Part shown: piece after piece, positions 17,450 through 27,277 of the stretch
How the letters are laid out: every line of letters begins with the position of its first letter
Position numbering within the stretch: position 1 is the first letter of the stretch
NCBI GenBank assembly: GCA_963799085.1
Contig: CAWCWA010000021.1
Coordinates: 186,001 to 250,000 of the forward strand
Length of the DNA: 64,000 nucleotides
Reading direction: 5' to 3'
Source of the DNA: AP-15 sp963799085
GTDB lineage: Bacteria > Pseudomonadota > Alphaproteobacteria > ATCC43930 > CGMCC-115725
The notes under the pieces: model-generated
What the model was told of the DNA's origin: nothing
Seen by the model: only the letters and a program-made list of their open reading frames with translations
The model's database searches: none
Program-made: the position numbers and the translations under genes

Positions 17450-18254
17450 ACACCGCCGCCAGCAATCCTTCCTTCTTTTCCCACGCCTCCAACGCGACAT
17501 CGACATCAAGGTTGTCTTCGGTCAGCACCTCATGGTACTCGGCCTTGGGCAGCAGCCGGTGCGCTACCTGGCCGGCAAGGCGCGGATGCACCCGGTCGGT
17601 TCCGGGGACGATGCAGGCCGGCATCGTCATCGAGCGCAATTCCGCGGGGCTCAACCCGATAACCGGGTAGTCGGCTCCCTCCTCGAAGCTGCGCCGCCAG
17701 GTTTCCATGACGCCGATGAATGCCCTGGCCTCCATTCCCGTCAACCGCGCGCAGTTGGCCGGGTTGGCGCGGATCATCTCGGTGAAATGCTCGCTGCGGC
17801 AGACCGCCTCCATGCCGCCCGCCCGGGCCATTTCGATGAATTGCGTGTAGTAATTATGCGCCAACTGCTGGGCCGCATGGGCGCCACCCGTCACCCGCCA
17901 CAGCAGCAGCCCGCGCACCGCGGCGGGATGGCGCAAGGCCAGCAGCAACGCCAGCCGGCAGCCTGACGAACTGCCGCCGACAAAAGCCGGCAGTGCGTCG
18001 AGTTGCATCAGGAGTTCGCGGAGATCCTCGGCCCAGACCTCGTTCTCGGAATGCCCGGTGAACGACACCGCCGACGCGCCGCAATTACGCCGGTCGTAGA
18101 TCAGCACGCGGTTCCCGGCCTCGGCGAGCTTCTCGGCAAGCGGCCGCACCCCGGCGAGGCCGCGCCTGCCACCCGGCTGCAACGCCACCCAAGGGCCATG
18201 ACCGCCCAGGATTTCGTAATTGATCTCGACCCCGTGAACCTCGGCGATCGGCAT
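17418..18254 (-). CDS. Alpha/beta hydrolase
   Basis: A 278-residue single-domain alpha/beta hydrolase. It has the early VEINYEILGGHGPWVALQPGG, VLIYDRRNCGASAVSF (oxyanion/strand region), the nucleophile elbow VGGSSSGCRLALLLALRHP (Ser in GSSSG, about residue 96), and late acidic/His candidates in TDRVHPRLAGQV. A GxSxG elbow and length fit esterases or C-C hydrolases; the substrate cannot be read from sequence. ATG 18254 lies in a divergent region with the glutamine-synthetase-like gene. Confidence 0.85.
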   Translation of the reverse strand: MPIAEVHGVEINYEILGGHGPWVALQPGGRRGLAGVRPLAEKLAEAGNRVLIYDRRNCGASAVSFTGHSENEVWAEDLRELLMQLDALPAFVGGSSSGCRLALLLALRHPAAVRGLLLWRVTGGAHAAQQLAHNYYTQFIEMARAGGMEAVCRSEHFTEMIRANPANCARLTGMEARAFIGVMETWRRSFEEGADYPVIGLSPAELRSMTMPACIVPGTDRVHPRLAGQVAHRLLPKAEYHEVLTEDNLDVDVALEAWEKKEGLLAAVFIDFLRRLQH

Positions 18255-18329
18255 GCTGCTCCCCCATGGTCGAACATCCGTATTTCTGCCATTCTAGCTG
18301 ATCAGCCTTGCCGCCGCAGAGGAAATGAC

Positions 18330-18389
18330 ATGCAGGTTGGGGTCTTCGATTTCCCGGCCGATAACGGCACCGGCGCCGCCGAACGATGA
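18330..18389 (+). CDS. Possible 19-residue upstream ORF coupled to glutamine-synthetase-like gene
   Basis: ATG 18330 follows an AGAGGA Shine-Dalgarno at a good spacing and encodes MQVGVFDFPADNGTGAAER before a TGA that overlaps the next ATG (ATGA at 18386). It could be a translated leader that couples to the downstream gene. Alternatively, since that gene has indels, it may be the real N-terminus separated by a lost base. Family members usually begin at the downstream Met, which favours a leader or chance. Confidence 0.3.
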   Translation: MQVGVFDFPADNGTGAAER

Positions 18390-19664
18390 TCCGCGAAGGC
18401 CTGATCTTCGTCGCCACCTGCGACATCTCCGGTCATGTCCGCGGCAAGGGGTTCCCGGCGCATGAATTGTCCGGCCGGCTGAAACAGGGGATCGGCTGGA
18501 CCGGCAGCAATCTGATGATGTCGCCCGCGGGTCCGATCTGGGACACGCCCTTCGGCACCGCCGGCGATCTGATGATCGTGCCCGACCCGGCGGTCGAGGT
18601 GCGGGTCGATTTTGACGACGGCTCGGCGATCGAGCATTTCTTCCTCGGCGACATCTGCACCACCGACGGCAAACCTTGGGAGTGCTGCCCGCGCGATTTT
18701 CTGCGCCGGGCCGCGGCCGAATTGCAGGCGGCGTCGGGTCTCGAACTGCTCGCCGCCTTCGAGCAGGAATTCGTCTACATCTGGGAGCCGACGACCGGCC
18801 GGGCGACGCCTACGCGCTCGGCGCTTTCCGCCGGCAGGGCCGCTTCGGCGAGAGCTTCATCGCTGCCCTGCGCGCGGCCGGCCCCACCCCCGACACTTTT
18901 CTTGCCGAATACGGCGCCCGCCAGTTCGAGGTCACCGTAGCGCCACAGCCGGCCGTCACCGCCGCCGACCATGCGATCATCACCCGCGAGATGGCGCGCA
19001 CGACGGCTTTTCGCATGGGCCAGCGCGTCAGCTTTTCGCCGAAGCCCGATCCCGACGGCGTCGGCAACGGCGTCCATATCCATATGAGCCTGTGGGATAA
19101 GCGACGGCCGCCCGGTCGACCCACGACCCGGCCGAGCCTTTCGCCCTCGCCAAGGCGGCGCAGCATTTCTGCGCCGGCGTGTTGCACCATCTGCCGGCGA
19201 TCTGCGCGGTCACCGCCCCCTCGCCGGTCTCGTATCTGCGGCTCGTGCCGAACCGCTGGGCGCCGACCGTCATTGACTTGGTGCAGCAGGATCGCGGCGC
19301 CTGTCTCCGTATCTGCCCGGTTTTCGCCGCCGCGACGCCGACCGAGACCGCGCGCCAGTTCAATATCGAGTTCCGCGCCGCCGACGCCGCCGCGAGCCCC
19401 TATCTGGCGCTGGGGGCGATCATCTTTGCCGGCGCCGATGGCATTCGCCACGAATTGCCGCTGCCGCAGCAGGGTGCGGCCCCACCGGCGCTTGCCCATT
19501 CGCTTGGCGCCGCACTCGACCAGATGGCGGCGAGCGAGGCGGTCGTGAAATGGTTCGGGCCGACCCATTTTGGCGCCTACCGGCGCTTCAAGCGGGTCGA
19601 GGCGGAGAAGGTCGCCGACCTCTCGCACGCCGATCTTTGCGCCTACTACCTCGAGATTTATTAG
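18386..19664 (+). CDS. Glutamine synthetase-family protein (gamma-glutamyl ligase type), frameshifted
   Basis: About 425 residues of the GS fold, spread over three frames by 1-nt indels near 18805, 19097 and 19120. The N-terminus IREGLIFVATCDISGHVRGK is typical of GS-like enzymes acting on amines rather than ammonia. The catalytic core follows: ELLAAFEQEFVYIWEP (metal Glu), GVGNGVHIHMSLWD (ATP/metal His), YLRLVPNRWAPT and NIEFRAADAAASPYLALGAI. These enzymes join glutamate to an amine. The N-formylglutamate amidohydrolase 12 nt downstream supports a role in amine or histidine-type nitrogen catabolism. Indels fall in short C/G or A runs, so sequencing error is likely. Confidence 0.83.
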
Positions 19665-19675
19665 CGCCGATCGCC

Positions 19676-20446
19676 GTGAAAGCGCTGCTCGATCCGGGCG
19701 AGCCCGATCCCGTCACATTCGAGAACGAGGCGGGTCCGTCGCCGTTCTTTCTGACCTGCGACCATGCGGGGCGGCTGATCCCGCGCCGGCTCGGCGGGCT
19801 CGGGCTTCCCGAGGCCGAGACTTTCCGCCACATCGCCTGGGACATCGGCATCGGCGCCGTCGGCGAGCGCCTTTCGCGGCTGCTGGACGCCGCCGTGATC
19901 CGGCAGACCTATTCGCGGCTGGTCATCGACTGCAACCGCGACCCGGCGGCGCCGAGTTCCATCCCGGAGATCAGCGAGACGACCGAAATCCCCGGCAACC
20001 GCGGCCTTTCGGAAGGGGCGCGCGGCGCCCGCGCCGCGGCGATCTTCCGCCCCTATCACGACCGCATCGCCGCCGCTCTCGACGCCCGCGGTGCGGCGGG
20101 GCGCGCCACGGCACTGGTAGCGCTCCACAGCTTCACCCCGGTGTTCAAGGGCGAGGCCCGGCGCTGGCATGCCGCGGTGCTGTTCAACCGCGATCCACGC
20201 CTGGCGCGCCTGCTGGCCGGCCTGCTGCGCGCCGAAGGTGGGCTCACGATCGGCGAGAACGAACCCTACGCGGTCAGCGATCTGACCGACTACACGGTCC
20301 CGATCCATGCCGAACGGCGCGGCCTGCCCTATGTCGAAATCGAAATCCGCCAGGATCTGATCGCCGATCCAACCGGTCAGGCCGAATGGGCCGAGCGCCT
20401 CGCCCGCCTTCTTCCCGCCGCTCACGCCCGATTATTGCGGCAATAA
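19676..20446 (+). CDS. N-formylglutamate amidohydrolase-family protein
   Basis: A 256-residue N-formylglutamate amidohydrolase-like Zn hydrolase. Conserved elements: PFFLTCDHAGRLIPRRL, FRHIAWDIGIGAVGERL, QTYSRLVIDCNRDP, FRPYHDRI, LVALHSFTPVF and GLPYVEIEIRQDLI. GTG 19676 is used because it is the first start after the GS-like stop at 19664 and keeps the normal N-terminus. It probably shares the operon and cleaves an N-acyl-glutamate or related amide released by that pathway. Confidence 0.87.
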   Translation: MKALLDPGEPDPVTFENEAGPSPFFLTCDHAGRLIPRRLGGLGLPEAETFRHIAWDIGIGAVGERLSRLLDAAVIRQTYSRLVIDCNRDPAAPSSIPEISETTEIPGNRGLSEGARGARAAAIFRPYHDRIAAALDARGAAGRATALVALHSFTPVFKGEARRWHAAVLFNRDPRLARLLAGLLRAEGGLTIGENEPYAVSDLTDYTVPIHAERRGLPYVEIEIRQDLIADPTGQAEWAERLARLLPAAHARLLRQ

Positions 20447-20599
20447 ACGGTCACCTTTGCGGGCGCGCAATTCCCCGGGTCAAAGGCGGCATTGCACCCA
20501 TCGTTGACGGAGCCCATCTGCCCTTAAATAGAAATTCTGCCTGGTGATTTGAACGATACAGAAGATTCCATGGGGGCGCATTTCGTATCATAGCGCGCA

Positions 20600-21470
20600 A
20601 TGATCGACGCGGTCGCGCAACTCGGCATCGTGCTGCCGTTGATGCTGACCGGGACGGAGACCAATCTGTCTTCACGACCATCCTCGCCATGGTGGCGGTG
20701 ACGACGATGTCGATGCCCCCGACGCTTCGCTAGGCACTCGGCCGGCTGCCCATAACCCCCGAAGGGGAAGGACGGATCAAGCGGCAGGAGTTCGAGGCGA
20801 CAGGCTTTGTTTCGCAGATCGAGCGGATGCTGGTCGCCGTGGATGCGAGCCCCAGCGGAAAATTCGCCTTGCGCCTCGCAGGCCCCCTCGCCGATGCGAG
20901 GCGCATGCCGCCACGGTATTTCATTTCGATCATGGCTCGGCAGGAAGCGAGGCGGCAGAGACAAAGGCGATGATGACGGAAAATGTCCGGCAAGGCGATG
21001 AAGCGGGAGAAGAGCCTGGGAGTGTTCCGGCCGCGATCGCGACCGAAGCCGAAAAGGGCTACGGCTTTCTCGTGATCGGTCGGGAACCCGCTTCGGAGGA
21101 ATCCGTCTTTCACGACCAGATTACCGCAAGCACCAGGGAATTTTCCGGACCGTTTGCGATCACGATCGTCCGCGGGATTGACCGGGCCGATAGCGCAGGT
21201 CCGCCCCTTAACATTCTGGTGCCGGTCGCCGGAACCGCGACATCGCGTCGTGGCGCTGAACTCGCCGTCACCCTGGCGCAGGCGGCCCGTGGCACGCTGA
21301 CGGCGCCGCATTTCACTCCGCGAACTCGCGGCGTCAGCACAGCTCGTTCATGGCGGCGCAACGTGGGGGCCGCGATCGCCCCGACCAGCGGCGCGGATGC
21401 GGTCATTCGGGAAATTGTGAGGCTGGGTGACCTATACGGCGTCGCCGTGAATGGCGGCACGACGCGGGGC
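20600..21470 (+). pseudogene. Remnant of a CPA2-type cation:proton antiporter with C-terminal USP domain
   Basis: Several frames contain pieces of one gene. The first piece, MIDAVAQLGIVLPLMLTG with TETNLS, matches an early membrane helix of Kef/CPA2 antiporters. It is followed at once by FTTILAMVAVTTMSMPPTLR, the last helix, so roughly 300 residues of transporter are gone. A stop interrupts the next segment, and the universal-stress-like tail appears as QIERMLVAVDASPSGKFALR and LNILVPVAGTATSRRGAELA / VTLAQAARGTLTAP in shifted frames. Large deletion plus stops mark a genuine dead gene, unlike the simple indels elsewhere. The right limit is approximate. Confidence 0.65.
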
Positions 21471-21799
21471 CCATGGTTTGCGCCCCCCCGCCCTCAACGA
21501 GCCCAAGCATCGCGCCGTATCGCTCGCTTGGTGCTGGCGACTGCGGCTGTGTGTCGCGGTTACGACTTCCAGTGCATCAAATCGCGGCGGCGGCAACGGC
21601 GCGAGGGGGCCGCCCTCGGCGGCGGCAGACGCGGCCGCTTCTCTTGCGGCATCCCGCTTGCCGAGACGATTATCGGCAACCCGAGGGTGTACGAATGGCA
21701 CCGCAGCTTGCGCTATATGATCGCGCTTCGCCTCATCGGCCGCGGGATCGTTTAAAACTCGAAGCATATATTGTAACGGTGTCTCTGACCCCGTCCCGA

Positions 21800-22108
21800 C
21801 TGGTGACACGGCAGCGCTCGATGCTGTCACAGCCTTCGGCCTCGATCCCCGCGGCCGACCAGCTCCCGGCGCTTACATGCTGGCGATCTTTACGTTTTCA
21901 GAGGCGCCAGAGGTGACCCGATCAAGATTGTTTGGCATGCCGGCATCGGCATGTCGCTGTACGCCAAGCGGTTGGAGCGCGGGCGGTTCCTGTGGCCTTC
22001 GCCGGCTGACGGCATTGTCGCGATCAGCGCCTCGCAGCTGGCCTACATGCTCGACGGGATCGATGGGAGAAATCCGGTTCGCACCTGGCGTCCGGAGGTC
22101 GCCGGCTG
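21800..22108 (+). pseudogene. IS66 accessory protein TnpB (orf2) remnant
   Basis: The last 65 residues of IS66 Orf2 are clear: FRGARGDPIKIVWHAGIGMS, LYAKRLERGRFLWPSPADG and SQLAYMLDGIDGRNPVRTWR before TGA 22106-22108. Upstream, a shifted frame gives LDPRGRPAPGAYMLAIFTF, a weak match to the preceding part. The first third is missing. TnpB is required for IS66 transposition, but its biochemical role is unclear. Confidence 0.75.
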
Positions 22109-22180
22109 AAGCTGCGGCCGATTGACTTCACCCTGTGGTTGAGGAGCGGTTGGGCGCGGCGATGTGGGATAATCCCGCTC

Positions 22181-23274
22181 GTGAGGACGACCGATGACCT
22201 CCCCAACGACATCGCCGCGCTGCAGGCGGCGCTGATCGCCGAGCTCGCCAGGGCGGCACGGGTCGAGGCCGAGCTGGCGGTTGCCAAGGCCAAGGCTTCC
22301 GATGATCAGGCCCTGATTGCGCATCAGCAATTGCAGATCGCCAAGCTGACGCGCGCGCTCTACGGCCAGCGCTCGGAACGCCGCGTGCAGCTGCTCGATC
22401 AGATGGCGCCAGCGTTCGAGGAGCTCGAGAGTTCGGCGAGCGAGGACGAGATCGCCGCCGAGCAGGCGGTAGCCAGGACCAGCAACGCAAGGTGATCCAG
22501 CACGTCCGCGAGAAATTCACCTGCCGCGATTGCGAGAAGATCAGCCAGGCGCCGACGCCGTTCCATGTCCTGGCCCGCGGCTGGGCCGGTCCCAGCGCTT
22601 TTGCCGGATACACCAAGCTCTATGAGGCCAACCGCAAGCCGGGCCCGCTTATCGAGGCGGCATGTTGGGTGCATGCGCGCCGGCCGTTCTTCGTGCTGGC
22701 CGATGTTGCCGCGGCCGTCCGCCGTAAGGCAGAGGGCAAGACCACCAGCGTGATCTCGCCGCTGGCGCTGGAGGCGGTTCGGCGCATCGACGCGCTGTTC
22801 GACATCGAGCGCGCGATCAACGGCCAGAGCGCCGAGCCGCGCCGCGATGTCCGGCAGGGATTGAGCGCGCCTTTGGTCGGCGATCTGGAGCGCTGGCTGC
22901 GCGAGCCGCGGCCCAAGCTGTCGCGCGGCAACGATCTCGCCAAGGCGATCGACTACATGCTCAAGCGCTGGTCGGCATTCACCCGGTTTCGCGACGACGG
23001 CCGGGTCTGCCTCACCAACAACGCTGCCGAACGCGCATTGCGCGGCATTGCCTTGGGCAGAAAATCGTGGCTGTTCGCGGGTTCCGACCGCGGCGGACAG
23101 CGCGCCGCGGCAATGTACAGCCTGATCGTTACCGCCAAGATGAACGACGTCGACCCCCAAGCCTGGCTCGCCGACGTCCTGGCCCGGATCGCCGAGCATC
23201 CGGCGCAGAGGATCGACGAACTCTTGCCATGGAACTGGCGGCCCCGCCCGACGCGGCAAAGTCAGGCGGCCTGA
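22181..23274 (+). pseudogene. IS66 transposase (TnpC) with two internal deletions
   Basis: GTG 22181 begins RTTDDLPNDIAALQAALIAE and the leucine-zipper-like N-terminus through LTRALYGQRSERRVQLLDQM. The frame breaks at about 22495 and resumes QHVREKFTCRDCEKISQAPT, so the linker is deleted. A second join, ARGWAGPS to AFAGYTKLYEANRKPGP, removes the stretch that normally carries the first catalytic Asp residues. The C-terminal part (KRWSAFTRFRDDG, LTNNAAERALRGIALGRKSW with its Glu) is intact. The protein would lack an active DDE centre. Confidence 0.8.
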
Positions 23275-23519
23275 TCTTGGCTGCCATTGTACATGCCTTC
23301 ACCATCAGCTACGTCGCCAACCTGCTCGGTGAGGACGAAGACTGGCTGCACGAGCTGTCGATCGACATGTTCCCCGAAGACGGCTGCCTCTGGGTCTATG
23401 GCGTGGGTGAGGATGGCGTAACCGCCTTCACCGAAGACGGCTTCGAGAACTTGCGCCAGATGATCTCCGATGAACGAGCCGCCGGCCGCGCCCCCCCGCA
23501 GGTCAAACCCGACAAATAG
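23229..23519 (+). CDS. Small IS66-associated protein of unknown function
   Basis: A 96-residue protein, ATG 23229, overlapping the 3' end of the transposase in another frame. Visible features: LAAIVHAFTISYVANLLGED, HELSIDMFPEDGCLWVYGVG and FTEDGFENLRQMI. Similar small acidic proteins commonly follow TnpC in alphaproteobacterial IS66 elements. Unlike the transposase it has no frameshift or stop. Function unknown. Confidence 0.6.
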   Translation: MELAAPPDAAKSGGLILAAIVHAFTISYVANLLGEDEDWLHELSIDMFPEDGCLWVYGVGEDGVTAFTEDGFENLRQMISDERAAGRAPPQVKPDK

Positions 23520-23538
23520 CCCACCCGGCGGCGCTTAC
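23520..23538 (-). repeat. IS66 right terminal inverted repeat
   Basis: Read on the minus strand the sequence is GTAAGCGCCGCCGGGTGGG, matching the GTAAGCG start usual for IS66 ends. It begins one base after the passenger gene's stop. No matching left repeat was found between 20.4 and 21.9 kb. Confidence 0.6.
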
Positions 23539-23750
23539 CGGATGCTCAGTCTGCGTCAACGTATCCGGCCTGTGGGCAATCGCCCCGGCCAAGATGGAGA
23601 TCCGCGCGCTCTGGTCCTCATAACTCGTTCGGCGTCGAGCGCCATCTCTCGAACCAGGTATCCAGAGCACCGGTCGACTGTCAGGCCATCTCGCTTTCAC
23701 CACCAGCAGATCTCAGGGCCGCGCGGCGCAATTGTGCCGGTTCGGCCGAT

Positions 23751-24786
23751 CTATGCCGCGGTCTTGGTCGCGGTGGCGTGGAAATGTTCTCCGCGCCGCA
23801 GCACCGCCCAGGCGATGCGCGCCAGCTTGTTGGCCAGTGCCACCACCGCCGCGTTCTTGTGCATGCGTGCCATCAGCGCCCGCAGCCACGCGCCGAGAGG
23901 AGTGGCGCTGTTGGTTATCCCCGGTAACGCGGATCGGGCGCCGTGGATTAGCAGCTTGCGCAAGTATTTATTGCCTCTCTTGGTGATGCCGACCAGACGT
24001 GGTCTCCCACCGGTCGTGACCTGACGCGGCACCAGATCGAGCCACGCCGCAAGCTCGCGTCCTCGGGCGAAGGTTTGGCCGTTGCCGATGGCGGCGACCA
24101 GAGCTGTGGCATTCAGCACCCCGATCCCCGGAATGGTCGCGAGCCGCCGCGCGCCCGCATCGCTTCGGGCATGGGCTGTGAACTCGCTGTCGAAAGCGGC
24201 GATGCGCCGGTCCAGCTCGCGCCATTCCGCCCGCATGTCATCGATCAGCTGGCGTACCCGCGGGCGGAGCGAGGCGTCGCTTTCGGGGGCCGGCATCCCC
24301 GCAAGGAATTGCTCCAACTTGTATCGCCCTTGCGGGACGGCCCTGCCGCGCTCGAGCAAGATGGCAGGAGCTGGTTGATCAGGGCTGTTCGCTCGCCCAC
24401 CAGCCGATCCCGGGCTCGATGCAACGTTTGCATGTCGAGCGGCGTATCGGTCTTCGGTTCGACGAAGCGCATTGTTGGTCGGGTCGCTGCCTCGGCGATG
24501 GCTTCGGCATCGCGGTCATCGTTCTTCTGCGCCTTGACATACGGGCGAACGTACTCGGGCGACATCAGGCGCACCGTATGCCCCTGCGATGCCACAAGCC
24601 GGCCGAGATGATGCGCGCCGCAGCAAGCCTCCGTCGCGATCACGCAGGTGGGCCAAGCGCGACGCCAACTTCACCCCGCTGTCGCGGTGCAGACGCCGGC
24701 GCAGGACCACCCGGCCCGACGCATCCAATCCCGCGACGGCTGCAGCTGTTCTTGCCCAGCTCGATCCCCAACACGGCAATCTGCAT
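23751..24786 (-). pseudogene. IS110-family transposase, frameshifted
   Basis: About 345 residues in three frames. N-terminus QIAVLGIELGKNSCS (DEDD domain; the first Asp of family members is Glu here), then in a second frame VRPYVKAQKNDDRDAEAIAE with the conserved D-D-x-D and LHRARDRLVGERTALINQLL. The third frame holds the C-terminal transposase_20 domain: LATIPGIGVLNATALVAAIG, ELAAWLDLVPRQVTTGGRP and GNKYLRKLLIHGARS with the catalytic Ser region. IS110 elements move by a bridge-RNA-guided recombinase. At least two indels must be reversed for function. Confidence 0.85.
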
Positions 24787-24916
24787 CGCTCCGCTCCTCC
24801 TCTCTGGTTGCCCCAGCCTAAGCGGCGGGAAAGAGGGCCGGGCCATCCCATAACTCGTGGCGGCATGACCACAGGCGACACTACAAAGGCTCAGACCGCC
24901 AACACCGCCTGTCCGA

Positions 24917-25348
24917 TCAAGTCTCAGCTAATACAGACCACAACAGGCGCGGCATTCCGGTCTCGCTGTGGCAGACGTCCCAGCGCTCCTCGACATGGCG
25001 GCACAGATCGACGACGCGCCAGCGCCCGATCCGGTCCACCGCCGGGTCGGGGCCGGCCAGCACAATCGCTTTCAGGCTGGTCATCCGACCCTCGCTCAGC
25101 TTGGGCAGGCGCCCCGGCCTCGGCCGGTCGCACAGCCCGGCGATGCCTTCGGCGTTGTAGCGGCGCGCCCAGTCGCGCAAGATCTGCCGGTCCCTTCCAG
25201 CCAGCCGCGCCGCGCTCGCCCGGTCCATCCCGTCGAGCGCGTTGGCGATCGCGATCAACCGGGCGCTGACCCGGCCGTCGCGCTCCCGCCGGGCCTGCCG
25301 GCGCAATTCCGCCGAACTGATGTCGTCCCGGATCACCAGAGCAGACAT
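24917..25348 (-). pseudogene. IS630-family transposase, N-terminal fragment
   Basis: From ATG 25348 the protein shows the helix-turn-helix part of an IS630 transposase: ISSAELRRQARRERDGRVSA, ALDGMDRASAARLAGRDRQI, LRDWARRYNAEGIAGLCDRP and VDLCRHVEERWDVCHSETGM. Similarity ends near 24945 and the DDE domain is absent. It is the mirror image of the fragment at the window start (which lacks the N-terminus), but they need not derive from one copy. Confidence 0.8.
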
Positions 25349-25671
25349 CACGGTTCCCCCGTCCCCAACCACAACATCTGCTATTCGTCAGCCTCCGACA
25401 ATGCAATTCCTTTGGCGAGCCAATACCAATTCAGGTGGGGATTAGATGGGATTTGCCGCAGATTTGTCGCATGAAGCGCGAACGTGTGAAAGCACACTCG
25501 GCTCGTCTTCCATATCTTCAGCCTGTTTCTGCCGGATTAGATGGCCGTAGACATTGAGCGTCATCGCCTGTAGCGCGGCGATCTGGATGGGAAGGCGGCA
25601 ATCAGGTGCTATGGGGCGAGCGACGAGGGAATGGCACCATCGTTGCTGACAACCAATGATGGAGTGCCCCC

Positions 25672-26839
25672 ATGCCTAAGTTAGACGACCTGAGCAGGTC
25701 CCTCATCGCCCTGGAGGAGAGTAGCACGCTGGTCGCGGTCATCGAGATGAGCTGGTCTAACTGGTTGGTGGCAGGGATCGTGCCGGGGTTGGAGCGGCAG
25801 CCTTTGAAAAAGCTCGGTGCCGAGCCCGAAAGGCTGCTTGGATTGCTGCATCACTGGCGCGACGAGGCAGCCAAAGCCGGACGCACCATCTCGCGGATCG
25901 CCGTCGCCTTCGAGGCCGGCCGCGACGGCTTTTGGCTGGCCCGTTGGCTGCGGGCACACGATGTCGAAGCCCAGGTTATTCACGCCACCAGCGTTGCCGT
26001 CTCGCGCGAGCATCGGCGCGCTAAGACCGACCGGCTCGATGCCGCGCTGCTGAAGCGCGCCTTTCTTGGCTGGCTGCGCGGCGAGCGGGGCCATTGCAGC
26101 ATGGCGGCAGTGCCGACGCTGGCAGAAGAGGACGCTAAACGTCCCGGCCGCGAGCGCGAGCGCTTGGTGGGTGAGCAGACCCGCATCATCAACCAGATGA
26201 AGAGCGCTCTGGCGCGCCTCGGTATTCGTGGGTTCAAACCTGGTCTGCGCAACGCGCCGGCGCGGCTGGCCGTGCTGCGCACCCCGAGAAGGGGTTCCGG
26301 TGCCGCCTAACACTGCAGCCGAGCTACGGCGGCAGATAGTCCGCCTCGGAGCGATCCGAGAACAGATCAGAGAGGTCGAAGCCGACCGCCGGAGACGGCT
26401 CGAGCAAACTCCCGCCGACCCGACCTCTGCTCCCGATGCCATGACCAAGTTGCCGAGCCAGATCGTCGGCGTCGGCCTCGAAACCGCCGACATGCTGGCC
26501 CATGAAGTCTTGTCGCGGCGCCTGCGTGACCGACGGGCACTGGCGCGTTATGCGGGACTGACCGGGGCGCCCGACGAGAGCGGCACCCGGCGCCGCGAAA
26601 AGGGACTGGCCCGGGCTAATGCCCGGGTGCGCCGCGGCATGATCCAGCTTGCCTGGCGCTTCCTGCTGTTCCAGCGCGACAGCGCTCTAGCGCAATGGTA
26701 CCGCGCTCGCACTGAAGCCGCGCGCGCCGCCCGTAAGACCATGGTTGTGGCGCTGGCGCGCAAGCTCCTGATTGCCTTGTGGCGCTTGGTAACGACCGGC
26801 GCGGTCCCACAGGGGGTTGTCCTGCGGCGCGCGGCGTAA
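25672..26839 (+). pseudogene. Second IS110-family transposase, one frameshift
   Basis: About 389 residues. First part VAVIEMSWSNWLVAGIVPGL, FEAGRDGFWLARWLRAHDVE, REHRRAKTDRLDAALLKRAF (conserved K-T-D-x-x-D) and ERERLVGEQTRIINQMKSAL. Near 26285 the frame shifts and the C-terminal domain continues LPSQIVGVGLETADMLAHEV, LARYAGLTGAPDESGTRRRE and RGMIQLAWRFLLFQ. It is only distantly similar to the IS110 copy at 23751, so two different elements are present. A single base change would restore it. The element's limits cannot be set because IS110 has no inverted repeats. Confidence 0.85.
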
Positions 26840-27277
26840 CCGGGGCGCGCCGAGCGGCTACCGCGACAGTGGTTTCGACGTTTCGGCGCCGGCGCTCGGC
26901 CGGATGCCGATGACGATCCGAGAAGGCATTCGACCCGATCCCATCCATGGCTTCGATGCCGGCAATCAGAATGGGCCCGCCACCCCGAGCTTCGCGCCGA
27001 TGCGCATGACTGCATCATGGTCACGATCCCACCGGATCAGCCGAATACAAGGTTGCGGCGCGAGCATCCGCGCCCTTACCGCGAACTCCCCTCCGATCGT
27101 CTCCGTCGAACCCGATCGATCTCGCCTTGACAGCCTCCGCCCCATACAAGGATGAGAACCCCGGCGTCGCGGCGCAGGCATGATCGTCGGGTTGTTATTG
27201 TCGTGCAAGAGGGCGCGCGGCGGATCGAGTGTCGCGGCGCGACACTCGAATGCCGGTCCTGATTGTCCCTTGGGCGG
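26840..27277. other. Intergenic region, no gene recognised
   Basis: About 440 bp between the second IS110 and the IS21 remnant. No conserved protein is readable in six frames. It probably consists of IS flanks and decayed sequence. Confidence 0.4.

Larger units (their letters stand above)
21800..23538 (+). mobile_element. Degenerate IS66-family element
   Basis: Holds an IS66 orf2 (TnpB) remnant, an internally deleted transposase (TnpC), a small passenger gene and a right terminal repeat GTAAGCG-type at 23520-23538 (read on the minus strand). The left end and TnpA are missing. The element cannot move by itself. Confidence 0.75.
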
